Of a stretch of 64,000 nucleotides of DNA, positions 9,176-20,834 are shown piece after piece. A model generated the notes under the pieces. It saw nothing but the letters and a program-made list of their open reading frames with translations. It did not search any database and was not told the origin of the DNA. Every line of letters starts with the position of its first letter. The stretch's first letter is position 1. Both the position numbers and the translations under genes were made by a program. The DNA is taken from the NCBI GenBank assembly GCA_003612585.1, contig RAZH01000007.1, positions 124,001 through 188,000 of the forward strand, in the 5' to 3' direction. The stretch is from a bacterium 1XD42-54 (GTDB lineage: Bacteria; Bacillota; Clostridia; Lachnospirales; Lachnospiraceae).

Positions 9176-10984
9176 TTAAGCTCCCTGATTCTCGTCTTTT
9201 TCCTCTTCTGTTACTGACAGGCAGAGTTCTTCAAGCTGCTTTTCATCAACGGTTCCCGGCGCCTCTGTCATCAGGTCCGATGCATCTTTCACCTTCGGGA
9301 ATGCGATCACTTCACGGATGCTGTCCGCGCCTGTCATCAGCATCATCAGACGGTCAAATCCAAATGCAAGTCCTGCGTGCGGCGGTACGCCATATTTGAA
9401 CGCATTCAGCAGAAAACCAAACTGTTCCTGCGCCTGTTCTTTTGTAAAGCCCAGGAGATCAAACATACGGCTCTGAATATCCCCCTGATGAATCCGGACG
9501 CTGCCGCCCCCGAGCTCTGTACCATTCAGTACGATATCATAAGCCTTTGCACGCACGGCTCCCGGATCGCTTTCCAGCTTGTCCAAATCCTCTTCCATCA
9601 ACATCGTAAACGGATGATGCATTGCCGTAAAACGGGCTGCCTCGTCATCCCACTCAAGAAGCGGGAATTCTGTTACCCACAGGAATTTATAATCATCCTT
9701 TTTCAGAAGGCCAAGATTTTTGGCCAGCTCAATACGAAGCGCTCCCAGTACGTCCCATACTACTTTATTTTTGTCTGCCGCAAACAGAAGCAGATCCCCA
9801 GGCTGTCCGTTCATCGCTTCAACGAGCGCATGCAGCTCTTCTTCTGTCATAAATTTCGCAAAGGAAGATTTATAACTTCCATCCGGATTGATTACCAGAT
9901 ACGCAAGGCCTTTTGCCCCGTACCCCTTTGCAAATTCTACCAGAGCGTCGATTTTCTTGCGCGGCATGCTTCCCTGGCCGTCTGCGTTGATACCCCGCAC
10001 GCTGCCGCCTGCTGCAAGCGCATTCGTAAACACAGAAAATCCGCAGTCCTTTACCAGCTCAGATACGTCATGCAGCTCCATGCCAAAACGAAGATCCGGC
10101 TTGTCCGAGCCAAAACGATCCATAGCCTCCTGCCATGTCATCCGCTGAATCGGAAGCTGTATCTCAATTCCGAGAACCTTCCGGAACAGTCGTGCCAGAA
10201 GCCGCTCATTCACATCAATGACATCATCCACATCGACAAAGGAAAGCTCCATATCAATCTGTGTGAATTCCGGCTGGCGGTCCGCACGCAGGTCCTCGTC
10301 GCGGAAACATTTTGCAATCTGGAAATAGCGGTCATAACCGGAACACATCAAAAGCTGTTTAAACAGCTGCGGCGACTGCGGAAGTGCATAAAAATGACCT
10401 GGATGTACGCGGCTTGGCACAAGATAATCCCTCGCGCCCTCCGGAGTACTCTTGATCAGAATCGGAGTCTCAATCTCCAGAAACCCTTCCTCGGTCAGGA
10501 AATTCCGCACCTCCATTGCCACACGGCTGCGAAGCATCAGCTTGTCCTGAATATCCGGTCTGCGAAGATCCAGGAAACGGTATTTCAGGCGAAGTTCCTC
10601 CTTTGTCTGGCTGTTTTCCTCAATCGGAAACGGCGGTGTCTCTGACTCGGACAGAATCCGAATCCCGGTTGCCCGGAGTTCAAGCTCTCCTGTCTTCAGG
10701 TTTTCATTTACTGCGCCTTCCCGCATTTCCACGCGTCCAACCACAGCAATCACATATTCATTGCGCAGCGTATAAGCCTTCTCAAAGCCCTCCGCCCCGA
10801 TATCCTTCTCGTCAAAAATGATCTGCAACAGACCGGAACGATCACGCAAATCCACAAAAATCAAGCTACCCAGATTTCTTCTTTTCTGTACCCAGCCCAT
10901 GACCGTCACTGTGCTTCCACAGTCTGCCTTACTCACTTCCGTACAGCGATGGGTCCTTTTCAACCCCTTCATAGCCTCAGCCAT
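9176..10984 (-). CDS. aspS: Aspartyl-tRNA synthetase
   Basis: Class II motifs (FRDEDLRADRQPEFTQIDMELSF; AGLAFGFDRLMMLMTG). Confidence 0.96.
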   Translation of the reverse strand: MAEAMKGLKRTHRCTEVSKADCGSTVTVMGWVQKRRNLGSLIFVDLRDRSGLLQIIFDEKDIGAEGFEKAYTLRNEYVIAVVGRVEMREGAVNENLKTGELELRATGIRILSESETPPFPIEENSQTKEELRLKYRFLDLRRPDIQDKLMLRSRVAMEVRNFLTEEGFLEIETPILIKSTPEGARDYLVPSRVHPGHFYALPQSPQLFKQLLMCSGYDRYFQIAKCFRDEDLRADRQPEFTQIDMELSFVDVDDVIDVNERLLARLFRKVLGIEIQLPIQRMTWQEAMDRFGSDKPDLRFGMELHDVSELVKDCGFSVFTNALAAGGSVRGINADGQGSMPRKKIDALVEFAKGYGAKGLAYLVINPDGSYKSSFAKFMTEEELHALVEAMNGQPGDLLLFAADKNKVVWDVLGALRIELAKNLGLLKKDDYKFLWVTEFPLLEWDDEAARFTAMHHPFTMLMEEDLDKLESDPGAVRAKAYDIVLNGTELGGGSVRIHQGDIQSRMFDLLGFTKEQAQEQFGFLLNAFKYGVPPHAGLAFGFDRLMMLMTGADSIREVIAFPKVKDASDLMTEAPGTVDEKQLEELCLSVTEEEKDENQGA

Positions 10985-11106
10985 CTTTTCTTCCTCCTAT
11001 TCAGGCAGATACATCCATACTTTATGCCGCTCTGCCGTAATCTCTTATTCCGGTACCGGTTTCCAATACAAACGCTGAACCGGCGGTATCTTCACAATTC
11101 GCTCCC

Positions 11107-12354
11107 TCACTGCTTCAGCAGCTCTGCGATTTCATCCAGCCCCACTTCCACCTGCTCTCCCGTCTCCATATCTTTGATACGGGCTTTGTTTTCTTCAAGC
11201 TCCTGGCTGCCGATAATCACAGTCTTTTTCGCACCGAGCTTATTGGCGTATTTCATCTGTGCCTTCACACTGCGGTCCATGTAGTCTGTCTCCACAATGA
11301 ATCCCTGTCTGCGCAGACTGTCTACCAGGCGGTATGCTCTTCCTCTCGCCTCTTTGCCGAGAATTCCCACATACAGAGCGACCGGGTCTGCCGGCGGGAA
11401 TTCCACGCCTTCCTTGTCCATAAAATACAAGATACGCTCAATTCCCATTCCAAATCCCACGGACGGGATATCCTGTTTTTCGTCAATCTCATGAATGAGC
11501 CCATCATAACGGCCGCCGCCGCAAAGCGTAAAGCCATTCGAATCCACAAATTCAAATACCGTCTTTGTATAATAATCCAGGCCACGGACAATGCCCGTAT
11601 CTACCGTATATTGAATCTGCATCTCATCCAAGAGCGCTTTCAGCTCCTCAAAATGAGTCCGGCACTCGTCATCCAGATAATCAATCGTTCTCGGTGCATG
11701 TTCTACAATCTTTTTACACGCATCCACTTTGCAGTCGATGACACGCAGCGGATTCTTCTGCATCCGTTCCCGACAGGTCGGACATAATTCACTTTCATGC
11801 TCCCTTAAATATGCAAGCAGCGCATCATTATACGTTTTTCGACAGTTTTTGCAGCCAATGCTGTTGATATGAAGCTTCGCATCCGAAAGCCCCAGCTTCG
11901 CAATTAATTCCGTAATGAGCGTGATCAGCTCTACCTCAGCGAGCGGACTGGACGAACCTACAAATTCCACGCCAAACTGATGGTGCTGGCGAAGCCGTCC
12001 GCTCTGCGGCTTCTCATACCGAAATGCCTGCGTCACGTAATACAGCTTAGCAGGCGCAGGCTGAGCGTACATATTGTGTTCAAGATAAGCTCTCATAACG
12101 CCCGCTGTGCCCTCTGGCTTCAGCGTAATACTTCTGCCGCCTTTGTCCTCGAACGTATACATTTCTTTTTGCACCACATCCGTCGTCTCTCCGACGCCGC
12201 GCTGAAACAGCACCGTGTGCTCAAACATCGGTGTGATGATTTCTGTCATGTGATACGTGGCAGCAATTTCACGCGCCTTTTTCTCCACAATCGCTCTTTT
12301 GCGCATCTCCTCGCCATACCAGTCCTGTACGCCTCTTGGCGCCTGTGTAATCAT
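11107..12354 (-). CDS. hisS: Histidyl-tRNA synthetase
   Basis: [52 protein letters not shown]. Confidence 0.96.
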   Translation of the reverse strand: MITQAPRGVQDWYGEEMRKRAIVEKKAREIAATYHMTEIITPMFEHTVLFQRGVGETTDVVQKEMYTFEDKGGRSITLKPEGTAGVMRAYLEHNMYAQPAPAKLYYVTQAFRYEKPQSGRLRQHHQFGVEFVGSSSPLAEVELITLITELIAKLGLSDAKLHINSIGCKNCRKTYNDALLAYLREHESELCPTCRERMQKNPLRVIDCKVDACKKIVEHAPRTIDYLDDECRTHFEELKALLDEMQIQYTVDTGIVRGLDYYTKTVFEFVDSNGFTLCGGGRYDGLIHEIDEKQDIPSVGFGMGIERILYFMDKEGVEFPPADPVALYVGILGKEARGRAYRLVDSLRRQGFIVETDYMDRSVKAQMKYANKLGAKKTVIIGSQELEENKARIKDMETGEQVEVGLDEIAELLKQ

Positions 12355-12417
12355 AATTTTTCCTCCTCTGCTGCAATTCCTGTTTCTTGTATCTTTTAAA
12401 ACATGTTCTGCTTCCTG

Positions 12418-13086
12418 CTATTTAGGATTTTGCCTGTCTGCGGCCTCTGCCGCTTCTGCCTTCCATGGCAGCTCAGCCTTCCACAGCCTTTGCTCCAAAT
12501 CTGATGTATTCATAATACGTTCCAAATTTTCATAATGAACTACATTCATAAATGCCAGAAATACATGGATATCATAGTCCTTGGATTCTTCGATCATCAT
12601 CTGCATCGCAGTATTCACATCAAACGCCTTCCTGTATGGCCGGTCGTCCGTAAGAGCCGCAAACACGTCGCATACCCGAATCACACGCGCCCCGATCGGA
12701 ATGTCCTCCTGTACCAGATTCATCGGATATCCGGAGCCGTCGCAATTCTCGTGATGAAACATTACCATATCTACAATTTCTTTGGAATACCCCTTTTTTT
12801 CCAGTATTCTCGCGCTCAGCCGCGAATGAAGACGCACGTATTTCAGCTCCTCAATAATCAGAGTCTCTCCCTCGTGCCCCCTCACATATTTCGCAAGCTC
12901 CAGCTTTCCAATATCATGTAGAAAACCGGCAACTGCCAGATCATGACACTCTTCCTGCGTAAAATGCATCTGTTTTCCGACAAGATACGCCAGATTGCTT
13001 ACCTTGGTTCCGTGCAACAGCTCTGTGATAACCTCAGGACGAATGATCTGGTACTTTTTTTTGTATTCATGCCCGATATTACTCAT
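12418..13086 (-). CDS. HD-GYP domain phosphohydrolase
   Basis: HD motif (AGFLHDIGKLE) and HHENCDGSGYP motif. Confidence 0.85.
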   Translation of the reverse strand: MSNIGHEYKKKYQIIRPEVITELLHGTKVSNLAYLVGKQMHFTQEECHDLAVAGFLHDIGKLELAKYVRGHEGETLIIEELKYVRLHSRLSARILEKKGYSKEIVDMVMFHHENCDGSGYPMNLVQEDIPIGARVIRVCDVFAALTDDRPYRKAFDVNTAMQMMIEESKDYDIHVFLAFMNVVHYENLERIMNTSDLEQRLWKAELPWKAEAAEAADRQNPK

Positions 13087-14599
13087 GCAGCCCAGCCCGT
13101 TTCCTCTCTATCATTTCATTAATACGCTCAATATAATTTTTAATATCTTTTACATTTTCAATTCGCTCGATTCTGTCCTGCGCCCACACCATTTTCGTCG
13201 ACGCTCCGGCTCCAAGTGCCAGAATACTCTGAAGTTCCTCCATAATCAGAATATTGTAAATCCCGGCTTTGCCCTCTTTGGCATAACCGACATTTTCGAA
13301 ATTACCGGCCATATTTTTCTGCCGGTATAAATAATACGGCGCCATTCCGGCTTTCTGTGCATACGCGGCAGTCATATCCATAATTTCACGGTTGTTCGTC
13401 ATCGTCATTTCTTTATGCTCTTTTTTAAAAAGCCGCAGCCGCGCCGCACGCTTGACAGCCAGAGAATGCACGGTGATACTGTCCGGGTCAAGCTTTGCGA
13501 GCTCCTGCATCGTGTGCTCTACCTCCGGTTTTTCCTCTCCGGGCAGCCCCACAATCAAGTCCATATTGATATTGTCAAATCCCATCTCCCGCGCCAGAGC
13601 AAATGCCTGCACGGTTTCTTCCACCGTATGTCGCCGTCCGATCAAATCCAGCGTCGCCTGGTTCATCGTCTGCGGATTAATCGAAATCCTCGAAATTCCG
13701 TGCGCACGCAACACCTCAAGCTTCTCCCTTGTAATGCTGTCCGGCCTTCCGGCCTCCACCGTAAATTCCTGCAAATGCGCAAAGCAGAACCGCTCCTCCA
13801 GCTTTTGGAGCAGACGTTCCATCTGATACGGCTCCAGCGTGGTCGGTGTCCCGCCGCCAATATAAACCGTGTTCAACTCCCGTCCGGCAAACGCATCCGC
13901 CGCATAATCTATCTCCCTGCAAAGCGCATCCAGATAAAGGTCGACCTTATCTTTCCATAGATGTAGAGGACTTGAGCTGAACGAACAGTACATGCAGATG
14001 CTCGGACAAAACGGAATACCCACATACAGACTGTAGCCATTCTGGAAATTGATATCTTTTAGAATATGACGCTCCCTGTTTGCAATCGCAATCGACAACG
14101 CCGTTTTTTCATTGCTTACAAAGTACGTGTCCCGCATATACTGCGCAATCTCGGAATTTTTCCAGCCCTTTTCCAGAAGGTTCATCGGAATTTTTGTCGG
14201 ACGGATACCGGTAAGATTGCCCCATGGAAGTTTTTCTCCTGTAGCCAAAGAAAGCATACGGTAAAGCATACGCTTCAGTTCATTTTTTACCGCTTTGCGT
14301 TCCGTTCCCTCCGGTATAAAAGTCTCATCGGAAAGAACGTGTGTGATATCTGTCTCAAATTCTGCACAAATCTTTTCTCCAGAATCCTCCGGCACAAAAG
14401 AAATCACCAGCAGCGGCAGCTCTTTTGCTTCCGACTCCGGTGTTTCCTTCCCTGCGTCCATATTCCCGGCACAATCCTCTTTCTCTGAAACCGCCTCTCC
14501 CACATAACAGATACGCACATCCTGCTCCGGATAAAACGCTTTGACAAGAGAATGTATATCATATTCAAAATTCTGTCTGTTTAACTGTACTGTAATCAT
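13079..14599 (-). CDS. hemZ: Coproporphyrinogen III oxidase-like radical SAM protein (HemZ)
   Basis: Radical SAM motif GIPFCPSICMYCSFSS; VYIGGGTPTTL; HemZ-type N-terminal extension. Confidence 0.88.
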   Translation of the reverse strand: MITVQLNRQNFEYDIHSLVKAFYPEQDVRICYVGEAVSEKEDCAGNMDAGKETPESEAKELPLLVISFVPEDSGEKICAEFETDITHVLSDETFIPEGTERKAVKNELKRMLYRMLSLATGEKLPWGNLTGIRPTKIPMNLLEKGWKNSEIAQYMRDTYFVSNEKTALSIAIANRERHILKDINFQNGYSLYVGIPFCPSICMYCSFSSSPLHLWKDKVDLYLDALCREIDYAADAFAGRELNTVYIGGGTPTTLEPYQMERLLQKLEERFCFAHLQEFTVEAGRPDSITREKLEVLRAHGISRISINPQTMNQATLDLIGRRHTVEETVQAFALAREMGFDNINMDLIVGLPGEEKPEVEHTMQELAKLDPDSITVHSLAVKRAARLRLFKKEHKEMTMTNNREIMDMTAAYAQKAGMAPYYLYRQKNMAGNFENVGYAKEGKAGIYNILIMEELQSILALGAGASTKMVWAQDRIERIENVKDIKNYIERINEMIERKRAGLHE

Positions 14600-14608
14600 A
14601 ATCGTTCC

Positions 14609-15265
14609 CTAATAAGGATTATATTTTTTCTCGTATCCTATACTCGTTGACGCTCCGTGCCCCGGCAACACCAGCGTATCATCGGGAAGCACAAACAGTT
14701 TCGTATGAATTGCGTTTCTCAGCTCACGCATGCTGCCAGTCGGGAAATCTGTTCTCCCTACGCTGCAGCAAAACAGCGTATCTCCGGAAAACAGCGTCTT
14801 CTCTTCCTCTATATAATAACATGCACCCCCGGCCGTATGCCCTGGCGTATGCAGAACTTTGACCGTCACACCGGCTATGGAGACAGTCTCGCCATCCTCC
14901 AAAAAACAGTCTGGCGCCACGGTAAACCCATTGCCAAACGCTGATGAAAGATTCTGTTCCCTGCTGCCGCAGATTTCCTGTTCGGCTCGCAGCGCACAGA
15001 TCCAAACACCTTGCTTCGCTTTTTCTGCCATATTCCCGCTGTAAAAGCTCCGTATCGCCTCTGCCGCTCCGATGTGGTCAAAGTGCCCGTGTGTCAGCAA
15101 AATGGCCTCCGGGATGCCTCCTGATTCTTCAATCTTTCGAATCACCCGCTCCGGTTCTGCGCCCGGATCAATGACGATCATCTTTTTTGTTTCCTGATTT
15201 ATGACGAGGTAACAGTTCGTTGCCATCGCGCCAAGGACAAGCGTGTCAATTCGAAGTTTTCCCAT
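14609..15265 (-). CDS. MBL-fold metallo-hydrolase (glyoxalase II-like)
   Basis: THGHFDHIGA motif, HTPGHTAGG, SGDTLF. Confidence 0.88.
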   Translation of the reverse strand: MGKLRIDTLVLGAMATNCYLVINQETKKMIVIDPGAEPERVIRKIEESGGIPEAILLTHGHFDHIGAAEAIRSFYSGNMAEKAKQGVWICALRAEQEICGSREQNLSSAFGNGFTVAPDCFLEDGETVSIAGVTVKVLHTPGHTAGGACYYIEEEKTLFSGDTLFCCSVGRTDFPTGSMRELRNAIHTKLFVLPDDTLVLPGHGASTSIGYEKKYNPY

Positions 15266-15355
15266 ACGTTTCTCCTGTTTTTCAGTAATCTTCCTGTATT
15301 ATATAAATGCAGTTTTGCAACTGGCGACTTTGCCGGCCCTGTCATGCCGTCACAG

Positions 15356-17659
15356 TTATCCTGTTGTCCGCTCTACATCAAGTACGCTCTCCACCTGCCT
15401 GATTTTTTCAATCAGAGCGTTCAGCGTACCCTTATCTGCAACCTCAAAAGACATCGCAATTGTCGCGATTCCCTGCCGGCTCGTACGCGAATTTACAGAG
15501 GTGACGTCAATCTTTCTCTCTGTGAATATTTTGGTGATATCTACCAGAAGGCCTGTGCGGTTGTTGCAGTAGATCATAATCTCCGCCAGATAAAGCCCTT
15601 TATCGCCCATCTGTGCTTCCTGCTGCCACTCAGCGTCAATCAGGCGCACCCGCTCTTCCTCGGGAAGATTGATGATATTGATACAGTCCGTACGATGCAC
15701 AGTGACACCGCGTCCTCTTGTCACAAAGCCGACAATCTCATCACCCGGAATCGGGCTGCAGCACTTTGCAAAACGCACGCTGACATCATTGATCCCCTGA
15801 ACGGTAATTCCGCCCTTTGATTTCTTCACACGGACAGGAGACGTCTCTTTGGCATTTTGCACTGCCTCAATAATCTGCTCATCCGTGACCTCTTTTCTGT
15901 GATCCTGCTCATAGCCTTCCATGAGCTTATTGATCACCTGGCCCTCCTTCAGTCCGCCATGCCCCAGTGCCGCAAGCACAGAATCCCAGTCCCGGAAACC
16001 ATACTTCATCAGCACCCGGTCCATATACTCCTGCTTCATAAAATCAGACTGAACAACGCCTTTCGCTCTGCAATATGCAGCGAGCATTTCTTTGCCTTTA
16101 ACGATATTGTCTTCCTTTAATTCCTGCTTGAACCATTGGTTGATTTTATTCTTCGCCTGAGAACTCTTGACAATCTTCAGCCAATCCCGGCTTGGTCCTC
16201 TGGAATTCTGGGATGTGATTACCTCAATCCGGTCTCCATTTTGTATTACGTAATCAATCGTCACCAGCTTGCCGTTAACCCTGGCGCCGATCATGCGATT
16301 CCCGACCGCACTGTGAATGCTGTATGCAAAATCAATCGGTGTTGAACCGTTCGGAAGATTTTTCACGTCGCCGGATGGAGTAAAACAGTACACACTCTCC
16401 GAAAACAGATCAAAATCGCTTTTCAACAGACTCATGAATTCCCGGTTGTCTGACATCTGCCAGTCCAGCACCTGCCGCAGCCAGCTGAGCTTCTCTTCCT
16501 CGCTCCGCGTCCCGCCCTTTTTGCCGTCTGCCGCTTCCTTGTATTTCCAGTGCGCCGCGATACCGTACTCTGCGGTCCGGTGCATCTCGAACGTCCGGAT
16601 CTGAATCTCAAACGGCATACCGTTCGGTCCGATCAGCGTCGTATGCAAAGACTGATACATGTTCTGTTTTGGCATCGCAATATAATCCTTAAAACGACCT
16701 GGAATCGGCTTATACATTTCATGAATAACTCCAAGCGCCGCATAGCAGTCCTTAACGGTATCCACAATAATCCGGACTGCAAACAGATCATAAATCTGAT
16801 CCAGCGTTTTCTGCTGGTTTACCATCTTTTTATAAATGCTGAAAAAATGCTTGATGCGGCCATCAATCTGCGCTTTGATCCCGGCAGCGTCAATGTGGCG
16901 GCTTACCTCACTGACAATGCTGTTCACAAACGCCTGACGCGCATCCTTTTTCAGCGCAATCTTTTCCACTAAATCATAATAAACTTCCGGTTCCAGATAT
17001 TTCAGCGACAAGTCATCAAGCTCGATCTTAATCTTGGAAATACCAAGCCTGTGAGCGATCGGAGCATAGATATCCATCGTCTCCCGCGCCTTTTCCTTCT
17101 GTTTTTCCGGTCTCATATATTTCAAAGTACGCATATTGTGAAGACGGTCGGCAAGCTTGATCAGAATCACCCGAATATCCTTCGCCATTGCAAGAAACAT
17201 TTTTCGCAGATTTTCCGCCTGTACTTCCACCTTGTCAGCCGAATAGGACAACTGTCCCAGCTTGGTAACACCGTCCACCAGAAGCTCTACCTCTGCGCCA
17301 AACTCTTCCTTCAGCTGTTCAGAGGTCATCACCGTGTCCTCTACCACATCGTGAAGAAGCCCGGCCACGATGGTTTCTTTGTCAAGCTCCAGATCTGCCA
17401 GAATAATGCCCACACAAAGCGGATGGATGATATACGGTTCCCCTGATTTGCGCCGCTGATCCTTGTGAGCCTCATACGCAATCTGATAGGCTTTCTCGAT
17501 CAGAGAAATATCATCTGACGGATGATATTTCCTTACACTGTCAATCAGCTCGTGGTACAGAATATCCGGACTGGTAAAATCCTCCATCGTTTTTACATTT
17601 GCATCCGCTTTTTTTATCTCTTCGATTCTTTCCTGCTTTGTTCTCGCGTCCGTCGCCAT
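15356..17659 (-). CDS. relA: Bifunctional (p)ppGpp synthetase/hydrolase
   Basis: HD domain (LLHDVVEDT), synthetase (GRFKDYIAMPKQNMYQSLHTT), TGS and ACT domains. Confidence 0.96.
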   Translation of the reverse strand: MATDARTKQERIEEIKKADANVKTMEDFTSPDILYHELIDSVRKYHPSDDISLIEKAYQIAYEAHKDQRRKSGEPYIIHPLCVGIILADLELDKETIVAGLLHDVVEDTVMTSEQLKEEFGAEVELLVDGVTKLGQLSYSADKVEVQAENLRKMFLAMAKDIRVILIKLADRLHNMRTLKYMRPEKQKEKARETMDIYAPIAHRLGISKIKIELDDLSLKYLEPEVYYDLVEKIALKKDARQAFVNSIVSEVSRHIDAAGIKAQIDGRIKHFFSIYKKMVNQQKTLDQIYDLFAVRIIVDTVKDCYAALGVIHEMYKPIPGRFKDYIAMPKQNMYQSLHTTLIGPNGMPFEIQIRTFEMHRTAEYGIAAHWKYKEAADGKKGGTRSEEEKLSWLRQVLDWQMSDNREFMSLLKSDFDLFSESVYCFTPSGDVKNLPNGSTPIDFAYSIHSAVGNRMIGARVNGKLVTIDYVIQNGDRIEVITSQNSRGPSRDWLKIVKSSQAKNKINQWFKQELKEDNIVKGKEMLAAYCRAKGVVQSDFMKQEYMDRVLMKYGFRDWDSVLAALGHGGLKEGQVINKLMEGYEQDHRKEVTDEQIIEAVQNAKETSPVRVKKSKGGITVQGINDVSVRFAKCCSPIPGDEIVGFVTRGRGVTVHRTDCINIINLPEEERVRLIDAEWQQEAQMGDKGLYLAEIMIYCNNRTGLLVDITKIFTERKIDVTSVNSRTSRQGIATIAMSFEVADKGTLNALIEKIRQVESVLDVERTTG

Positions 17660-17707
17660 TTACTTTACTCACCATCTTCGTCAATATTGTAATTCTTCGA
17701 TCAAAAC

Positions 17708-18232
17708 TCACTTTCCGTCATAGCAGATTACGGAATCCACATCATATGCTGCCAGTTTCTTGCGGCCCTCCAGACCTGCAAGCTCCATCAGAAAGATCAC
17801 TTTCACAACCTCGCCGCCAAGCTGCTCAATCAGCTTGATCGCCGCCTCTATCGTACCGCCTGTCGCAATCAGATCATCAATCACAACTACCTTTTGTCCC
17901 GGCTTTATGGAATCTTTATGCATCTCTATTTCCGCTGTGCCGTATTCCAGATCGTATTTCATGGAAATGGTTTCGCATGGCAGCTTTCCTTTTTTTCGAA
18001 CCGGAACAAATGGTTTATGCATATTGTACGCAACCGGAACGCCAAAAATGAATCCGCGCGACTCGGTACCCACCACCACATCGAACTCAATATCCTTCAG
18101 CTTTTCCTGCATCAGATTGATCGAAAGCTGCAAGCCGTCTGCATCCTGCAAAATACTCGTCACATCTCTGAAAATAATTCCCTCCTCAGGAAAATCCGGG
18201 ATGCTCCTGACATATTCTTCAATCTTCTTCAT
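17708..18232 (-). CDS. apt: Adenine phosphoribosyltransferase
   Basis: VVVIDDLIATGGTIEAA PRPP motif; ATG at 18232 (MKKIEEYVRS) preceded by GGGGGG. Confidence 0.95.
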   Translation of the reverse strand: MKKIEEYVRSIPDFPEEGIIFRDVTSILQDADGLQLSINLMQEKLKDIEFDVVVGTESRGFIFGVPVAYNMHKPFVPVRKKGKLPCETISMKYDLEYGTAEIEMHKDSIKPGQKVVVIDDLIATGGTIEAAIKLIEQLGGEVVKVIFLMELAGLEGRKKLAAYDVDSVICYDGK

Positions 18233-18334
18233 TTTAACCGTTCCCCCCAAATCCTCAAATCATACATATTTCACCAATATTACAATACACGTTAGTATAA
18301 CATTTTCCCTTATTTTTCGCAAGGAGCAGATTCT

Positions 18335-18895
18335 CTATGAAAAAAAGCGCCGGTACACCCAGGATACACCTGCAAGAATCAAAATAACCGGCAGCAGTTT
18401 CCATAAAACGGCAAACACTGTACCAAGCACCAGAAAGAGAACAGCAAGCACCAGAAGCAATACGGCCCAGCTCTTCCAGCCGGTCTTGTATACCCTCACA
18501 TTTTTTCCGAAACGGCTGTCATAATTTCCGCCCGTTCCATTCCAATGGTCTCCGGCAGCGTCTTCTGTATACACCGTTTCCTGATAATTGCCATTGTCAT
18601 CCTGTGTATACACTGTTTTCTGATAAGTACTTTCTCCATTTTGCGAATATACAGTCCTGCGCTGCCCGTAACCGGCGCTTTGCTGCTCTTCCTTCTGCTC
18701 ATCTACCTCCAGGATCGTGCGGGCAATCAGCCGCGGATCGCCAAGCCCTGAGAGTACCTCTGCCTCCGTTTTTCCGGCTGCTGTTTCCCGCCTGATATAA
18801 TCCTCGTAATAACGCAGATTATCCAACACCTCTGCCTCCGACAGTTCTCGCCGCAGTGCACGTCCCAGTATATCCAAAAACTCCTGTCTGGTCAT
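18335..18895 (-). CDS. DUF1700-like membrane protein
   Basis: N-terminal FLDILGRALRRELSEAEVLDNLRYYEDYI plus C-terminal transmembrane helices. Confidence 0.7.
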   Translation of the reverse strand: MTRQEFLDILGRALRRELSEAEVLDNLRYYEDYIRRETAAGKTEAEVLSGLGDPRLIARTILEVDEQKEEQQSAGYGQRRTVYSQNGESTYQKTVYTQDDNGNYQETVYTEDAAGDHWNGTGGNYDSRFGKNVRVYKTGWKSWAVLLLVLAVLFLVLGTVFAVLWKLLPVILILAGVSWVYRRFFS

Positions 18896-19076
18896 TTTCC
18901 CTCCTGTAAAAATTTTATAAAAGGCGCGTAAAACCTACGCTCCCATAATTTAAGTTGCTGATGGTTACTAATATACTCCAAACCTGTTTCCAACGCAAGC
19001 CATCTGCAACAGAAAACTGCCGCAATGTGAAGAAGAGCGCCTTTCACTCAGCCCTTCCCCCTGCGGCAAGTTCCCC

Positions 19077-20813
19077 TTATTTCCTCTCTGCTTTTTCTCT
19101 TTTTAACGTCCGAATCCCTTCAATCGCTAGGACAACTGCCAGGATCACAAGCAGCGTACCAATCCCCGCTCGCGTCCACATCCATCCCGTCCCCGCCGCG
19201 CCTTCTGAAGCTGCGCTTTTCACATTAGTCACAATCGTCTGACACAGCGAAACGATCGTCACAACAAGCATGAATGCCATGGGCAAAAGAAACATTCGGT
19301 TGTTTTTCCCCATCTTTCCAAGCCACGCCGCAACCGCAAGAAGGCCAAGTGCCGCAAGAAGCTGATTTGCAGCGCCAAACAGTGGCCAGATATTGGCATA
19401 TCCAGTCATTCCAAGCGCGACGCCAAGCACTACCGTAATCACCGTCGCTACATACGGATTGGTCAGCGTTTTTTTGATTCCCTCAGTCTCCCCACGCGTC
19501 TGTCCCGGCTCAAGCCAAAATTCCTGGAACATATAACGCGCAAGGCGTGTAGCTGTGTCCAGTGAGGTCAGACAGAATGCAGATACTGCCAGAATCAGCA
19601 TCGAATAGATTACTTTCTGTGCACCTGCAAGAAACGGAATCGTCGCACACATGCGTGAAATACCCGTTGCAAACACAACCGTCGGGTTCGTAATCCCGTC
19701 CGGCCCCGGAACATACTCGTTCCAGATAAAACCGACTGCGCACAGAGAAATCAGCGCGAGCGCACATTCAATCAACATACCGCCATAAGCAATCGGTTTC
19801 GCATCCGACTCCCGGTCCAGCTGTTTCGCCGTTGTTCCAGAACCAACCAGAGAATGAAATCCGGAGATGGCCCCGCAGGCAATCGTTACAAACAATGCCG
19901 GAAATAAAGTGCCCAACGATACGCCGCTTCCTTTCTCTGCGCTGTCGAAAAAGCCAGTGAAAGCCGGAATATCAAGTGTCGGGTGTGCCCCTAGAATCCC
20001 CACCACTGCCACGATCATCATACCATAAAGCAAAAAAGAGCTTAAATAGTCACGCGGCTGCAACAAAATCCACACTGGTGTGACAGATGCAACTGCAATA
20101 TAAATCCCTACGATAATCATCCATACATTTGCACTCAGATAGATGGGATGCCAATTCAGACCTACTGCCATACATGCAAGGATAGCTCCTACACCAATTA
20201 CAGTAGATACGCCAAGCGAAGCATTTCTTCTGTATACCATCATCCCAAAAATAATCGCAACTACAATAAACAGTACAGAAATCATGGCCGTCGATGCGTT
20301 TGCCGCACTTGCCGCTTGATCCAGCACACCTGCGTCGTCGTAAGACGCCTTAAACGTATTGGCCACAATAGAAGCAAATGCCGCCACAACAAGAATCAGC
20401 GTCAGATACGAAAAAATGATAAATAATTTCTTTGCACGCGTGCCAATCGAGGCCGCAATCACTTCACCGATGGACTGTCCCTTATTTCTTACAGAGGCAA
20501 ACAGCGCTCCGAAATCGTGCACGCCTCCAAAGAAAATGCCTCCGATCAATACCCACAGCATCACCGGAATCCAGCCAAATACCGCAGCCTGGATCGGTCC
20601 GTTAATCGGTCCTGCTCCTGCAATAGATGAAAAATGATGCCCCATCAGCACCGGCGCTTTTGCCGGAACATAGTCATTCCCATCCTCAAGTTCATGTGCG
20701 GGCGTTCTCCTGGATACATCAACACCCCACTGCTCTGCCAGCCACTTTCCATAGAAAACATAGCCAAGAACAAGAACTGCAATACCAACCAGTAAAATTA
20801 CTACCGCATTCAT
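19077..20813 (-). CDS. cstA: Carbon starvation protein CstA family transporter
   Basis: DGNDYVPAKAPVLMGHHFSSIAGAGPINGPIQAA, multi-TM. Confidence 0.93.
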   Translation of the reverse strand: MNAVVILLVGIAVLVLGYVFYGKWLAEQWGVDVSRRTPAHELEDGNDYVPAKAPVLMGHHFSSIAGAGPINGPIQAAVFGWIPVMLWVLIGGIFFGGVHDFGALFASVRNKGQSIGEVIAASIGTRAKKLFIIFSYLTLILVVAAFASIVANTFKASYDDAGVLDQAASAANASTAMISVLFIVVAIIFGMMVYRRNASLGVSTVIGVGAILACMAVGLNWHPIYLSANVWMIIVGIYIAVASVTPVWILLQPRDYLSSFLLYGMMIVAVVGILGAHPTLDIPAFTGFFDSAEKGSGVSLGTLFPALFVTIACGAISGFHSLVGSGTTAKQLDRESDAKPIAYGGMLIECALALISLCAVGFIWNEYVPGPDGITNPTVVFATGISRMCATIPFLAGAQKVIYSMLILAVSAFCLTSLDTATRLARYMFQEFWLEPGQTRGETEGIKKTLTNPYVATVITVVLGVALGMTGYANIWPLFGAANQLLAALGLLAVAAWLGKMGKNNRMFLLPMAFMLVVTIVSLCQTIVTNVKSAASEGAAGTGWMWTRAGIGTLLVILAVVLAIEGIRTLKREKAERK

Positions 20814-20834
20814 GTTGTTTCCTCCTTTTCCTTT

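Noticed and set aside
9377-10645. 422-aa plus-strand ORF antisense to aspS
   Set aside because: Overlaps certain aspS; no motifs.
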